Counted from the stretch's first letter, positions 49,520-58,267 are shown. The stretch is DNA of 64,000 nt from Caproicibacter sp046707225 (GCF_046707225.1 NZ_JBJKOP010000020.1:11105-75104); one strand, 5' to 3'. Notes: a model not told the origin generated them from the letters alone. Numbers and translations are program-made.

Positions 49520-50278
49520 ATGGATATCGTGAGCGAAAATCGCGAGACTACCTTTACCAAAATAGTAAAAAAAATCTGGAACGGGCCATATCAGAATACC
49601 GGCCTTGAGATGGAGGAGACAGACCCGATGAACAGGGAAAAAGCGGAGAACATGAATTTTAGCCGTGCGGGTATGGCAAAACAGAATGAGATTTATGATG
49701 AGGGTCATTCAAAATCAGATTCCGGTTATGGGGAGCCATCCGGAAATTTTGAAAATCGGTTTGTAAATCCGACTGCTGAAATCCCCAAAAACGTTACGGT
49801 GATTTCGCAGGGAACGACAATTACCGGCGACATAAAATCGGACAGCAGCATTGAAATGCTTGGCAGCATGACGGGCAGCATCACGACTTCGGGGAATGTG
49901 AAAATCAACGGAAAGCAGGTTGGCAATGTTCAGGGGGCCAACATCGATTTATACACCTGCATGGTACGGGGATGCCTGAATGCGGCCGAAGATATTAACG
50001 TGGACAGTGACTCCGTTATTGTCGGGGATATCAAGTGCGGGAATCTGACAATAGACGGAAAGCTGAAGGGAAACGTCCATGTGATGGGAAACGTCAGCTG
50101 TCAGGGAAATTCCGTCGTCATCGGCGATATCACATCGACAACCATCACAATCAGCAGCGGGGCGAAAATGAAGGGCAAAGTTGAGATTTCCGACGGCAGC
50201 ATTGACCCGATTGATGTCGGCGGAGAAGAACCCACGCAGCCGGTCCAGCAGCCCGAGAACCCCGAAAATCCTCAGTAA
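49520..50278 (+). CDS. Bactofilin family (polymer-forming) cytoskeletal protein
   Basis: 252 residues. A disordered N-terminus (~1-85) is followed by a right-handed beta-helix of short hydrophobic repeats (~88-225: TVISQGTTITGDIKSDSSIE, LGSMTGSITTSGNVKINGK, VIVGDIKCGNLTIDGKLKGN, VVIGDITSTTITISSGAKM), as in bactofilins. A proline/glutamate-rich tail ends EPTQPVQQPENPENPQ. Forms filaments involved in cell shape or envelope; some clostridial members are linked to sporulation. ATG 49520 has TTGGAGG at 9 bases. The N-terminal 85 residues are longer than typical. Confidence 0.87.
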   Translation: MDIVSENRETTFTKIVKKIWNGPYQNTGLEMEETDPMNREKAENMNFSRAGMAKQNEIYDEGHSKSDSGYGEPSGNFENRFVNPTAEIPKNVTVISQGTTITGDIKSDSSIEMLGSMTGSITTSGNVKINGKQVGNVQGANIDLYTCMVRGCLNAAEDINVDSDSVIVGDIKCGNLTIDGKLKGNVHVMGNVSCQGNSVVIGDITSTTITISSGAKMKGKVEISDGSIDPIDVGGEEPTQPVQQPENPENPQ

Positions 50279-50312
50279 AGCACCAAAAACGGAAGAGTTG
50301 ATGGTTATAATC

Positions 50313-50365
50313 AGAGCAGTCCCTGAAAAGCATCTCGTGCTTTTCAGGGACTGCTCTTCAATTTT
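50313..50365 (+). terminator. Intrinsic terminator after the bactofilin gene
   Basis: AGAGCAGTCCCTGAAAAGC/GCTTTTCAGGGACTGCTCT, a 19-bp perfect stem with a 7-base loop, then CAATTTTTAT. Confidence 0.88.
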
Positions 50366-50369
50366 TATA

Positions 50370-50984
50370 TCATTCGTGTATTTTATGGTCCCGTTGAACC
50401 AGATGAATTTTCCATGACCAGACAGTTGTAAAAATAAACGGAATCACAAAAGCCAAAGCGCATAGAAGTGCTTCCGTCCACAACCCTTTTGAAAGATTCA
50501 TAATGGTAAAAAGCGCAAAAAGGACCGCAAGCGACAGGCATGCCCCACGGCATTTTCTCATGTATTCCAACAGGCTGTTCAAGTCGGAGTGAAGCTGAAA
50601 CGGTTTTCCGTCCTTCTTCTTTTCCAAGATTAAAAATTCGGAATTGATGTTTCCGGGGGATGCGGCAAGCGAGAATCTCGCCCCGCCAAACCAGCGCAGG
50701 CGTACGCTGCCGTACGAGTACTTTCCCAGATTGGCGCTGACGGGATAAGCGGTGATTCCGAGTTCCGACAGAAATGCGCGGTACTTTCTTAATTCATCGG
50801 CGGACCGGTCGGCTGCGAATTCCACCCGGTATTCATATTCGTCCGGTGAGCATGGTTCGAAAGAATAGCGGTGAAGTTTTGAGACGCCTTTCAGACGGTA
50901 ACCGGACGCCGCCATTTGGTTCAGCCATTTTTCCCGTCCGGAAAGAGGAGCGAACAGATAACGTATTCTAAACTTGTTAATCAA
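50370..50984 (-). CDS. DUF2812 membrane protein partnered with PadR
   Basis: 204 residues. The N-terminal ~100 residues show the DUF2812 pattern: FRIRYLFAPLSGREKWLNQMA, GYRLKGVSKLHRYSFEP and EYEYRVEFA. Two C-terminal membrane helices follow (CLSLAVLFALFTIMNL; ALLCALAFVIPFIFTTVW). TTG 50984 overlaps the PadR stop by four bases (TTGA) and has GGAGGG at 8 bases. DUF2812 genes are almost always coupled to a PadR-family regulator as here; function otherwise unknown. Confidence 0.83.
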   Translation of the reverse strand: MINKFRIRYLFAPLSGREKWLNQMAASGYRLKGVSKLHRYSFEPCSPDEYEYRVEFAADRSADELRKYRAFLSELGITAYPVSANLGKYSYGSVRLRWFGGARFSLAASPGNINSEFLILEKKKDGKPFQLHSDLNSLLEYMRKCRGACLSLAVLFALFTIMNLSKGLWTEALLCALAFVIPFIFTTVWSWKIHLVQRDHKIHE

Positions 50985-51313
50985 TACAGATTCCCTCCCG
51001 TTGTCAGTCTTTTTGCCGTTTGCAGCAGCCGGTTGATTCGAGACGTCTCTTTTGCAACCGCCTGTTTTCCTTGTTCTGTAATCAGGTACAGCTGCCCGCG
51101 CCCGTTTTCTGTTTTACCGCAGGGAGCGATCCAGCCCTTTTTTGTCAAAACGCGGAGCGCTCCGTACAGGGTTCCCGCACCCGGAACAAGCCGACCCTGT
51201 GTTTCCGTTTCAATCGTCTGCATAATTCCATATCCATGGTTAGGCTGAAAAGTGCTCAGCAGAATATAAAACGTAATTTCGGTCAATGCTCCGTTCTGGT
51301 AGGATTCATGCAA
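50981..51313 (-). CDS. PadR family transcriptional regulator
   Basis: 110-residue winged-helix protein. The PadR core is clear: FYILLSTFQPNHGYGIMQTI, GAGTLYGALRVLTKKGWI and GRGQLYLITEQGKQAV. The start is TTG 51313, with AAAGGAG at 8 bases; the nearby ATG is out of frame. It lies first in a two-gene unit behind a consensus promoter with a palindromic CGATATATCG at the start site, so it probably represses itself and the DUF2812 gene. The inducer is unknown. Confidence 0.9.
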   Translation of the reverse strand: MHESYQNGALTEITFYILLSTFQPNHGYGIMQTIETETQGRLVPGAGTLYGALRVLTKKGWIAPCGKTENGRGQLYLITEQGKQAVAKETSRINRLLQTAKRLTTGGNLY

Positions 51314-51340
51314 GGCGTTTGCTCCTTTTATTATGTTATC

Positions 51341-51350
51341 CGATATATCG
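51341..51350 (-). promoter_or_regulatory. Candidate PadR operator
   Basis: A perfect palindrome CGATATATCG located about 10-15 bases past the -10 of the PadR promoter, at the predicted transcription start. The position fits autorepression. Confidence 0.55.
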
Positions 51351-51358
51351 TTAAACTT

Positions 51359-51387
51359 ACTATAAGGCTAAAAATTGTCTTTGTCAA
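51359..51387 (-). promoter_or_regulatory. Sigma-A promoter of the PadR-DUF2812 operon
   Basis: On the minus strand TTGACA (51387-51382), 17 bases, TATAGT (51364-51359). Confidence 0.82.
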
Positions 51388-51399
51388 GACGAAAGAAAA

Positions 51400-51628
51400 T
51401 GTTGTTTGAAGCCCTCGTCTGTGCCAAGCTTGGACATGTCCCTCCCCCGCCGAAGGCGGGGGAGGGACATAAGTAAATTCTACAATTCAACTGGAATTGC
51501 TGTAAATCCTGCTGATTTGCTTTTAAAGCGACATAAATAAAACGCGAGGGTGTAAGAAGCGCCGCTGCAAGGGTAAGCTCCGAGCGCCTTGTGGCGCAGC
51601 CGGCAAAACAGGGCGTTGCCCGAATCAA
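51400..51628. other. Intergenic element with strong hairpins
   Basis: GTCCCTCCCCCGCC/GGCGGGGGAGGGAC (51438-51470) is a 14-bp perfect stem without a T tract. GAGCGCC/GGCGC (51578-51596) forms a second. The minus strand is open across 51368-51628 but has no SD or recognisable domain. It may be a repeated intergenic element or carry the 3' end of the DUF3810 gene's transcript. No gene supported. Confidence 0.35.
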
Positions 51629-52738
51629 CTATTGATCCGTTCGCTGCAGTGCCAGCAAAAGGTCAACCATTCTGCCGTAGCTTTTGATTCCGTCCTCCTG
51701 GCGATTTGCTTTCAGGTACTGGTTGTTTACGCTGTTAGAGACTTTCGCAACCGGGCCTTCAAACTGTTTCCAGTATGCCGAATTAAAAGACAGGTCGCGG
51801 CGCACTCCGTCATTTAGCGATGAGTAAATACGATCTGCGGCGTCTGAATCGGCTGAAAAAAGCGCGTTGTTTGCGTAAGTGAAAGCGAGCATGTCCCCGG
51901 AATACTCAAAATCGGGATCGCCGCTTTTCCGGCAGACCAGATAGCCGATAAAGTTTGCTTCATCTTCCCGCATATACCCGCGCAGGTGAGAAAGTTCATG
52001 GCACATGGTGACGGGAATCGTGTATTCCGGAACGTCGTCGTTGACATTGGCTTCAAAAGTAAAAGGAAAAAAGATACCGGTGATATCGCATCGGGACATC
52101 AGTCTGGAAAAAGTAACGAGCTTGGGTGCGCCGTACCCGGAGCGCAGCAGGGGATAGTCCTGATCGATTTTGTCGTAGGCCAGTTTTGCCTGCCGCGCGG
52201 TTTGGCCGATGCTCCCCGAACGGAGCTTCATGACGCCCTGCCCGTCTGTTTCAAGACCGGGACGAAGTCGGTTCAAGTCCGAAGCAAGCGAAGCGCAGAG
52301 CTTTTGCAGTTCCGCCCGGGAAGAGGGCTGCACCTTCAGCCCGCAGGTGTCGGCAAACGGGTAGCGGTAATAATTGATTCCGCAGCTTAAGGTAAATAAA
52401 AAATAGACAATACTGATAAAAACTGCCAGATTGATTGCCGACTTCAGCGCGAAGGCGGCACGGCTGCCTTTTTTTCCGACAATTCCGACGCTAAACAGAA
52501 TAACGGCGGCTGGAAATCCCAGAACGCACAGGATGACCAGAACCTCCGCAATGGAAAAAGGAACGAGTCCGGTAATTCGGTTCACGGTTCGGGAAAGAGC
52601 GGAATAGAACCCGGTCGCATACCATTCCGCAAACGAAGGCTTCAAGTCGGCACAAATGGTAAGAAGCAGCGACGCCGGGAAAAGAACCAGAAACCAGAGC
52701 CTCTTGCCGATTCCGGCCTGTTGCAAGTAACGACGCAT
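51629..52738 (-). CDS. DUF3810 membrane protein with HExxH metallopeptidase-like site
   Basis: 369 residues. Three N-terminal hydrophobic segments (~12-30, 52-75, 90-115; FSIAEVLVILCVLGFPAAVI) precede a soluble domain with MCHELSHLRGYMREDEANFIGYL, a zinc-peptidase-like HExxH with a downstream glutamate (gluzincin layout). This architecture matches DUF3810. Substrate unknown. ATG 52738 has GGAGG at 5 bases; an ATG 10 codons earlier lacks an SD. It stands alone on the minus strand and is divergent from the phosphate transporter gene. Confidence 0.78.
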   Translation of the reverse strand: MRRYLQQAGIGKRLWFLVLFPASLLLTICADLKPSFAEWYATGFYSALSRTVNRITGLVPFSIAEVLVILCVLGFPAAVILFSVGIVGKKGSRAAFALKSAINLAVFISIVYFLFTLSCGINYYRYPFADTCGLKVQPSSRAELQKLCASLASDLNRLRPGLETDGQGVMKLRSGSIGQTARQAKLAYDKIDQDYPLLRSGYGAPKLVTFSRLMSRCDITGIFFPFTFEANVNDDVPEYTIPVTMCHELSHLRGYMREDEANFIGYLVCRKSGDPDFEYSGDMLAFTYANNALFSADSDAADRIYSSLNDGVRRDLSFNSAYWKQFEGPVAKVSNSVNNQYLKANRQEDGIKSYGRMVDLLLALQRTDQ

Positions 52739-52996
52739 TTTCTCCTCCGAATGAAAGTTTTCTTTCATTATATCATATATTTACAAAAACAGATTACTAA
52801 GGAATTAATAGTAATCATGAAAAGAAAAAATATCTGCAAGATCAAGATATTTTCGACACAGGAATATAGCAGAGTGCTTTTCGTAATATTATTTTACATG
52901 GATTTTACAGAATATTAACAAAACGGGCACGCTTCACTCTGCATATCCAATTTAATCAGAAAAACATAGCAAATAAAATGATTGGCAGGAGAAACT
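52739..52996. other. Divergent AT-rich intergenic region
   Basis: Holds the promoters of the DUF3810 gene (minus) and the Na/Pi transporter gene (plus), and the TT(T/A)ACA triple repeat at 52893-52920. No further gene seen. Confidence 0.5.
52893..52920 (+). promoter_or_regulatory. Candidate PhoP (PhoB) box: three TT(T/A)ACA repeats at 11-base spacing
   Basis: TTTACA (52893), TTTACA (52904) and TTAACA (52915), each separated by exactly 5 bases. This is the direct-repeat layout of Bacillus PhoP boxes (TT(A/T/C)ACA, about 11-base period). It lies 77 bases before a Na/Pi symporter start. Confidence 0.72.
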
Positions 52997-54643
52997 ATGA
53001 CGCTGGATAATATCTTGATGCTGCTTGGCGGCCTGGGACTGTTCCTGTACGGAATGAAGCTGATGGGGGAATCCCTGGAGCTTGCGGCGGGTTCCAGAAT
53101 TAAAGAAATGGCGGAACGGCTGACTACGAACAAATACATGGGGGCTTTGCTTGGATTCGCGGTCACGGCTGTGATTCAAAGCTCATCCGCGACAACGGTC
53201 ATGGTGGTCGGCTTTGTCAACGCCGGCATCATGGATTTGACTCAGGCCGTCGGCATTATCATGGGCGCGAACGTCGGCACTACCGTGACGGGTCTGATCA
53301 CTGCGATTAATTTCATGGCGATTGCCCCGGTGGCGGTCTTTGTCGGCGTCGGGATGATCATGTTCTCAAAGAAAAGCAACTCGAAACATATCGGCCAGAT
53401 TATTGCCGGCTTCGGGATCCTGTTCCTCGGAATGTCTACGATGAGCTCGGCCATGAAGCCGCTTGGAAAGTCCACGCTCTTTTCAGACATTATCACGAAT
53501 TTCCAGAACCCGCTGATCGGTCTGCTGGCCGGGATGCTTTTTACCGCGGTCATCCAGAGCTCCTCCGCAACGGTGGGCGTTCTTCAGTCGCTCGCGCTTT
53601 CCGGCGTGATTGATTTAAAATCTGTCATCTTTGTTATTTTTGGTCTCAATATCGGCACCTGCGTCACTGCCATGCTTTCTTCCATCGGGACGAACAGAAC
53701 CGCCCGGCGGACCGCGATCGTTCATTTGCTGTTCAACGTGATCGGTGCGGCACTGTTTACGGTTATTACCATCATCACGCCGTTTGCGCGGTTGGTTATG
53801 TTCCTGTCGCCGGAAAATGTGCTGTTCCAGATTTTCCTGGTGCATATTATCTTCAATGTGGTAACTACGGGGCTGCTGCTGCCAATGAGCGGTGTCCTGA
53901 TTCGGCTGGCCTACAAGATTATTCCGGGGGAAGACGCCCGTTCGCAGGCCATGAGCCTGAAATATCTGGATTCCCGCATTCTCAACACTCCTCCGGTTGC
54001 GGTATCGCAACTTCTAAAGGAAGTTGACCGCATGGCCAATCTGGCAAAAACAAATTTTCTGAATTCGATGGCCGCGCTCTTTGACAAGGATCCCGTGAAA
54101 ATCAAAGAGCTGGAGGAAAACGAGAGCGTCATCAATTTTCTGAACCAAAGGATCACATCTTTCTTAATCCGGATCAATGCTCTCGATCTCGAGGATAACG
54201 ACCGTCAAATTGTCGGCGCGCTGTTCCACGTGATCAACGATATTGAAAGAATCGGCGATCACAGCGAGAACATAGGCGAGCAGGCGCAGATCGTCATAGA
54301 CGGGAAAGCGTCTCTCAGCAGCGTCGCATCCGATGAACTGCATGAAATGCAGAACCTGATTGTAAGCATATTGGACGACTCCTTTCAGCTGTTTCTCATG
54401 GGCAGCAACGACGCGGAGCTTTCCTTTACGGTAAACAATACGGAGGAAACGATTGACAACCGTACCGAAGAGCTGAAAGAAAACCACATTTGCAGGCTGA
54501 ATAACGGACAATGCAACGCGGAATCCAGCGCGCTCTTCAACGACCTGCTGATCAATTTGGAGCGAATCGCGGATCATGCGACGAATATTGCGTTTTCCAT
54601 GTCGCATACAAAGAGGGTTCCGATTCTGTCGGAAGGAAAATAA
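52997..54643 (+). CDS. Na+/phosphate cotransporter family protein with PhoU-like domain
   Basis: 548 residues. Two inverted membrane repeats each carry the QSSS signature: AVIQSSSATT near 60 and AVIQSSSATV near 185, with GANVGTTVT and GLNIGTCVTAM partners, as in NptA/PiT-II symporters. The soluble C-terminal part (~340-540) is a PhoU-like helical bundle (NDIERIGDHSENIGEQAQ; NLERIADHATNIAFSM). It imports phosphate with sodium. ATG 52997 with AGGAG at 6 bases. A PhoP-box-like repeat upstream points to phosphate-starvation control. Confidence 0.92.
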   Translation: MTLDNILMLLGGLGLFLYGMKLMGESLELAAGSRIKEMAERLTTNKYMGALLGFAVTAVIQSSSATTVMVVGFVNAGIMDLTQAVGIIMGANVGTTVTGLITAINFMAIAPVAVFVGVGMIMFSKKSNSKHIGQIIAGFGILFLGMSTMSSAMKPLGKSTLFSDIITNFQNPLIGLLAGMLFTAVIQSSSATVGVLQSLALSGVIDLKSVIFVIFGLNIGTCVTAMLSSIGTNRTARRTAIVHLLFNVIGAALFTVITIITPFARLVMFLSPENVLFQIFLVHIIFNVVTTGLLLPMSGVLIRLAYKIIPGEDARSQAMSLKYLDSRILNTPPVAVSQLLKEVDRMANLAKTNFLNSMAALFDKDPVKIKELEENESVINFLNQRITSFLIRINALDLEDNDRQIVGALFHVINDIERIGDHSENIGEQAQIVIDGKASLSSVASDELHEMQNLIVSILDDSFQLFLMGSNDAELSFTVNNTEETIDNRTEELKENHICRLNNGQCNAESSALFNDLLINLERIADHATNIAFSMSHTKRVPILSEGK

Positions 54644-54671
54644 TCCGCGGAAACCGGTCGAATCAATTTCT

Positions 54672-54703
54672 GCGCCGGGGCAAAAGCCCCGGGCGTTTTT
54701 TTA
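54672..54703 (+). terminator. Intrinsic terminator after the Na/Pi symporter gene
   Basis: CGCCGGGGC and GCCCCGGGCG pair with one bulge around AAAA, followed by T7. Confidence 0.85.
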
Positions 54704-54711
54704 TAAGCGGC

Positions 54712-54740
54712 TTGCCGCGTCCCAAGAAAAATGGTATGAT
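54712..54740 (+). promoter_or_regulatory. Promoter of the LURP-one-like gene
   Basis: TTGCCG (54712-54717), 17 bases, TATGAT (54735-54740), immediately after the terminator. Confidence 0.6.
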
Positions 54741-54776
54741 AAAATAAGAATACGCCGTAGAAGGGAAGGGGTCCGC

Positions 54777-55268
54777 TTGCAGTTTTATATCAAGCCTGTG
54801 GGGGGAGCCCATTGTCTTTTTACCATACTGAATTCCAAAGGGCAGCCGGTCTATGAAGTAACCGGCAGAACGACCCCTTTCGGCAACAGGTTTTTTTTGC
54901 TGGACGGCGCGCACGATGTTGTCGGGCGGATTTCCGCCGTGCGGATTTCCGGCGCCGCTCAGTATTCTGCCGCGGCGGGCGGAGAGAAAATCCATGTTGT
55001 CATCAACGGTTTCTCTTTGCGCAGGCCCGTCAGGATACGGGGGAAACACTGGCATTTTCGCGGAAGCTTTCTCACCCGTTCTTTCGATATTCTGAATGAA
55101 GCTTCTCAGGTCGTCATGACGCACGGCAAGTACTGGGGCGTGGCGGGAGACTGCTATGGAGTTGACATAAACGACCGGGAAAATATTCTCCTGTGCCTGT
55201 GTCTTGCCGTATTAATTGACTGCACCGTTTCGGGTAACTGCTCGGCTCCGGTTCCGGCCGGCGGCTGA
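54777..55268 (+). CDS. LURP-one-related (tubby C-terminal-like) family protein
   Basis: 163 residues of mostly beta structure with the LOR pattern: FTILNSKGQPVYEVTGRTTPFG, FLLDGAHDVVGRISAVRIS, FSLRRPVRIRGKHWHFRGSF and FDILNEASQVVMTHGKYWG. The barrel may bind a membrane lipid or act as a scaffold; no bacterial function is established to my knowledge. The start is TTG 54777, 6 bases after GGGAAGGGG. The C-terminal hydrophobic stretch ENILLCLCLAVLIDCTV is a core helix typical of the fold. Confidence 0.75.
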   Translation: MQFYIKPVGGAHCLFTILNSKGQPVYEVTGRTTPFGNRFFLLDGAHDVVGRISAVRISGAAQYSAAAGGEKIHVVINGFSLRRPVRIRGKHWHFRGSFLTRSFDILNEASQVVMTHGKYWGVAGDCYGVDINDRENILLCLCLAVLIDCTVSGNCSAPVPAGG

Positions 55269-55269
55269 T

Positions 55270-55298
55270 TGACAAAAAATCCTGAAAGTGGCATAATA
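55270..55298 (+). promoter_or_regulatory. Sigma-A promoter of valS
   Basis: TTGACA (55270-55275), 17 bases, CATAAT (55293-55298). Only ~40 bases separate it from the valS start, so there is no room for a T-box leader. Confidence 0.8.
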
Positions 55299-55340
55299 AT
55301 TCGGTTAAACCTGCGTGTTTGACCGATTGGAGGAAAGTAA

Positions 55341-57965
55341 ATGAGCAGGGAATTGGCGAAGACCTATGACCCACGGGAAGTGGAAGACCGAATTTACGAT
55401 TTTTGGCTGTCCGGTGATCTTTTCCATGCGGAACGCGACCCGGAAAAAAAGCCTTATACCATTGTTATGCCGCCGCCGAACATCACAGGGCAGCTTCATA
55501 TGGGACACGCCCTTGACTGCACCCTGCAGGATATTCTGATTCGTTACCGCAGAATGCAGGGCTACTGCGCCCTTTGGCTGCCCGGCACGGACCATGCTTC
55601 CATTGCGACCGAGGCGAAAATCGTCGAGGCCATGCGCAAGGAGGGCCTGACGAAGGAAGGAATCGGCCGCGAGGCGTTTTTAAAGCGCGCCTGGGAATGG
55701 AGAGAAAAGTACGGCCGCAGAATCGTGGAGCAGCAGAAAAAACTCGGTTCCTCCTGCGACTGGGAACGCGAACGTTTCACTCTGGACGAGGGCTGCTCCA
55801 AAGCCGTCCGCGAGGTTTTCGTGAGCCTGTATGAAAAGGGGCTGATCTACCGCGGCGAGCGCATTATCAACTGGTGCCCCCATTGCAAAACTTCCATTTC
55901 CGACGCGGAGGTGGAATTTTCAGAGCGCGACGGATTTTTCTGGCATATCCGTTATCCGTTCAAGGACGGCAGCGGGTATATCCAGCTTGCGACCACCCGC
56001 CCGGAAACCATGCTCGGCGACACCGCCGTGGCCGTCCATCCGGAGGACGAACGGTATCAGAATTTGGTCGGCAAAACGCTGATTCTCCCGATTGTAAACC
56101 GTGAAATCCCGCTGATTGCCGATGAATACGTCGAGCGCGACTTCGGAACCGGAGTAGTGAAAATTACCCCTGCCCATGACCCGAACGACTTTGAAGTAGG
56201 GCTGCGCCACGGCCTTGAAGTCATCAATGTGATGGACGAGAGCGGCAATATCAATGAGAACGGCGGCGCTTACGCGGGTATGACCGGAGCGGACGCCCGG
56301 AAAAAGATTGTGAAAGATCTGGAGGCGGGAGGCTTCCTGATTAAGGTTGAGCCGATTAAGCACAATGTCGGCGCCTGCTACCGCTGCGGAACAGCGGTGG
56401 AGCCCCGCGTTTCCAAGCAGTGGTTTGTGAAGATGAAACCTCTGGCCGAACCCGCAATCACGGAAGTTCAGGACGGAAAGGTTCGCTTTATTCCGGATCG
56501 TTTTTCTAAAATCTATTACAATTGGATGGAGAACATTAAGGACTGGTGCATTTCCCGTCAGCTTTGGTGGGGGCACCGGATTCCGGCATGGTACTGCGAG
56601 GACTGCGGAGAAACGATTGTATCCCGTGAAGAGCCCCATGTCTGCCCAAAGTGCGGCTCCAAAAAATTAAAGCAGGATCCGGACACGCTGGATACCTGGT
56701 TTTCTTCCGCGCTCTGGCCGTTTTCTACGCTCGGATGGCCGGACAAAACCCCTGATTTGGGTTATTTCTATCCAACCGACACGTTGGTCACCGCGTACGA
56801 CATCATTTTCTTCTGGGTTGCCCGTATGATTTTTTCCGGCATTGAGCAGACGGACGAGGTCCCGTTCCACAATGTTTTGATGCACGGTCTGGTGCGCGAC
56901 GCACAGGGCCGCAAAATGAGCAAGTCTCTCGGCAACGGGATCGATCCGCTGCAGGAAATCGACAAGTACGGCGCGGATGCGCTCCGCTTTACCCTGGCAA
57001 CCGGCAACAGCCCCGGAAACGATATGCGTTATTCGCAGGATAAGGTGGAAGCAAGCCGGAATTTTGCGAATAAAATCTGGAACGCCGCCCGCTTCATCCT
57101 GATGAATCTGGAAGGAAAAGACGTTCCGGGCACCCTTCCGGAAGACCTCACTCTGGAGGACAAATGGATTGTGGATTCCTTCAACCGCGTGGCGGGAGAG
57201 GTCACGGAAAATCTGGATAAATTCGAACTCGGAATTGCCGTGCAGAAGCTGTATGATTTCCTCTGGGATCAATTCTGCGACTGGTACATCGAGATTTCCA
57301 AAATCCGTCTGAATTCCGGAGACGAACAAGCGGCGCAGACCGCGCGCCGGGTGCTGGTCTGGGTGATGTCGGGAACATTGAAGCTGCTGCATCCGTTTAT
57401 GCCGTTTATCACCGAGGAAATCTGGCAGACCCTGCCGCACGAGGGCCAATCGATTATGACTTCCCAATGGCCTGAAAAACAGGAATCCCTTCGCTTTCCG
57501 GAAGCGGCGCGGGAAATGGGCAAAATTATGGAAGCCGTTCGCGCCGTTCGCAACCGCCGTGCGGAAATGAATGTTCCGCCGTCGCGTCGGACGCATTTGT
57601 CGGTCGACACCGCGTCACCGGAAACGTTCCGGGAAGGCGCCGCAATTCTGGAGCGCCTCGCTTACGCGAATCGCGTTGAAATCGGCACGGACCTCAATGT
57701 GACGGATGCCGTTACGATTGTTACGCCGGATGCGAAGGTGTTGATTCCCATGGATGACCTGGTTGACCGCGAGGCGGAGAAAGCCCGTTTGTCAAAGGAA
57801 CTGGAGTCCGCGCAGAAGCAGCTTGTCACGGCGGAAGCAAAGCTGAAAAACGAGAAGTTTATTTCGAAAGCGCCTGAAAACGTGGTGGAAGGCGTCCGGC
57901 AGAATGCCGCGAAGCTGAAGGACCATATCGCGTTGATCCGGTCGTCTCTGGAATCGTTAAAATAG
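55341..57965 (+). CDS. valS: Valyl-tRNA synthetase
   Basis: 874 residues, class I synthetase. The HIGH motif is HMGH in PPPNITGQLHMGHALD near 45-60. The editing domain covers ~190-340 (TTRPETMLGDTAVAVHP). A cysteine-rich insert CEDCGE...CPKCG lies near 415-440, KMSKS in KMSKSLGNGIDP near 526, and a C-terminal coiled-coil arm at ~810-874. ATG 55341 with GGAGG at 8 bases. It is transcribed from a consensus promoter with a short leader. The small TfoX-C gene follows after 45 bases. Confidence 0.97.
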   Translation: MSRELAKTYDPREVEDRIYDFWLSGDLFHAERDPEKKPYTIVMPPPNITGQLHMGHALDCTLQDILIRYRRMQGYCALWLPGTDHASIATEAKIVEAMRKEGLTKEGIGREAFLKRAWEWREKYGRRIVEQQKKLGSSCDWERERFTLDEGCSKAVREVFVSLYEKGLIYRGERIINWCPHCKTSISDAEVEFSERDGFFWHIRYPFKDGSGYIQLATTRPETMLGDTAVAVHPEDERYQNLVGKTLILPIVNREIPLIADEYVERDFGTGVVKITPAHDPNDFEVGLRHGLEVINVMDESGNINENGGAYAGMTGADARKKIVKDLEAGGFLIKVEPIKHNVGACYRCGTAVEPRVSKQWFVKMKPLAEPAITEVQDGKVRFIPDRFSKIYYNWMENIKDWCISRQLWWGHRIPAWYCEDCGETIVSREEPHVCPKCGSKKLKQDPDTLDTWFSSALWPFSTLGWPDKTPDLGYFYPTDTLVTAYDIIFFWVARMIFSGIEQTDEVPFHNVLMHGLVRDAQGRKMSKSLGNGIDPLQEIDKYGADALRFTLATGNSPGNDMRYSQDKVEASRNFANKIWNAARFILMNLEGKDVPGTLPEDLTLEDKWIVDSFNRVAGEVTENLDKFELGIAVQKLYDFLWDQFCDWYIEISKIRLNSGDEQAAQTARRVLVWVMSGTLKLLHPFMPFITEEIWQTLPHEGQSIMTSQWPEKQESLRFPEAAREMGKIMEAVRAVRNRRAEMNVPPSRRTHLSVDTASPETFREGAAILERLAYANRVEIGTDLNVTDAVTIVTPDAKVLIPMDDLVDREAEKARLSKELESAQKQLVTAEAKLKNEKFISKAPENVVEGVRQNAAKLKDHIALIRSSLESLK

Positions 57966-58009
57966 CGGCACGTTTTTCTGCTTTGTCAGTCTTAAGGAGG
58001 GAACGGAAC

Positions 58010-58267
58010 ATGGAAACACTGGAGGCTATGCCGAACATCGGCAAAACGGTGGGGCAGCAGCTCCGCCGGGCCGGCGTTGAAACGCCGGAGCAGCTCAGAG
58101 AAATCGGCAGCCGGGAAGCATGGCTTCGGATCCAGGGCTTTGACCCTTCCGCCTGCTACAACCGTCTGTGTGCTCTGGAAGGCGCGGTGCAGGGAATTCG
58201 CTGGCACGGACTTTCCGAAGAGGATAAGAAGGCACTGAAAGAATTTTACCGGGAGCATCAGCTATGA
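58010..58267 (+). CDS. TfoX C-terminal domain protein
   Basis: 85 residues matching only the C-terminal half of TfoX/Sxy: MPNIGKTVGQQLRRAGVETPEQLREIG, WLRIQG, CYNRLCALEGAVQGIRWHGL. It is a helix-hairpin-helix-like fold. Standalone TfoX_C proteins are common in Firmicutes and have no proven competence role. ATG 58010 has GGAGG at 8 bases. It lies between valS and folC, probably on the same transcript. Confidence 0.85.
   Translation: METLEAMPNIGKTVGQQLRRAGVETPEQLREIGSREAWLRIQGFDPSACYNRLCALEGAVQGIRWHGLSEEDKKALKEFYREHQL

Noticed and set aside
55269..55340. Possible T-box before valS
   Set aside because: Leader of about 40 bases is too short and lacks the specifier and AGGGTGGNACCGCG sequences.
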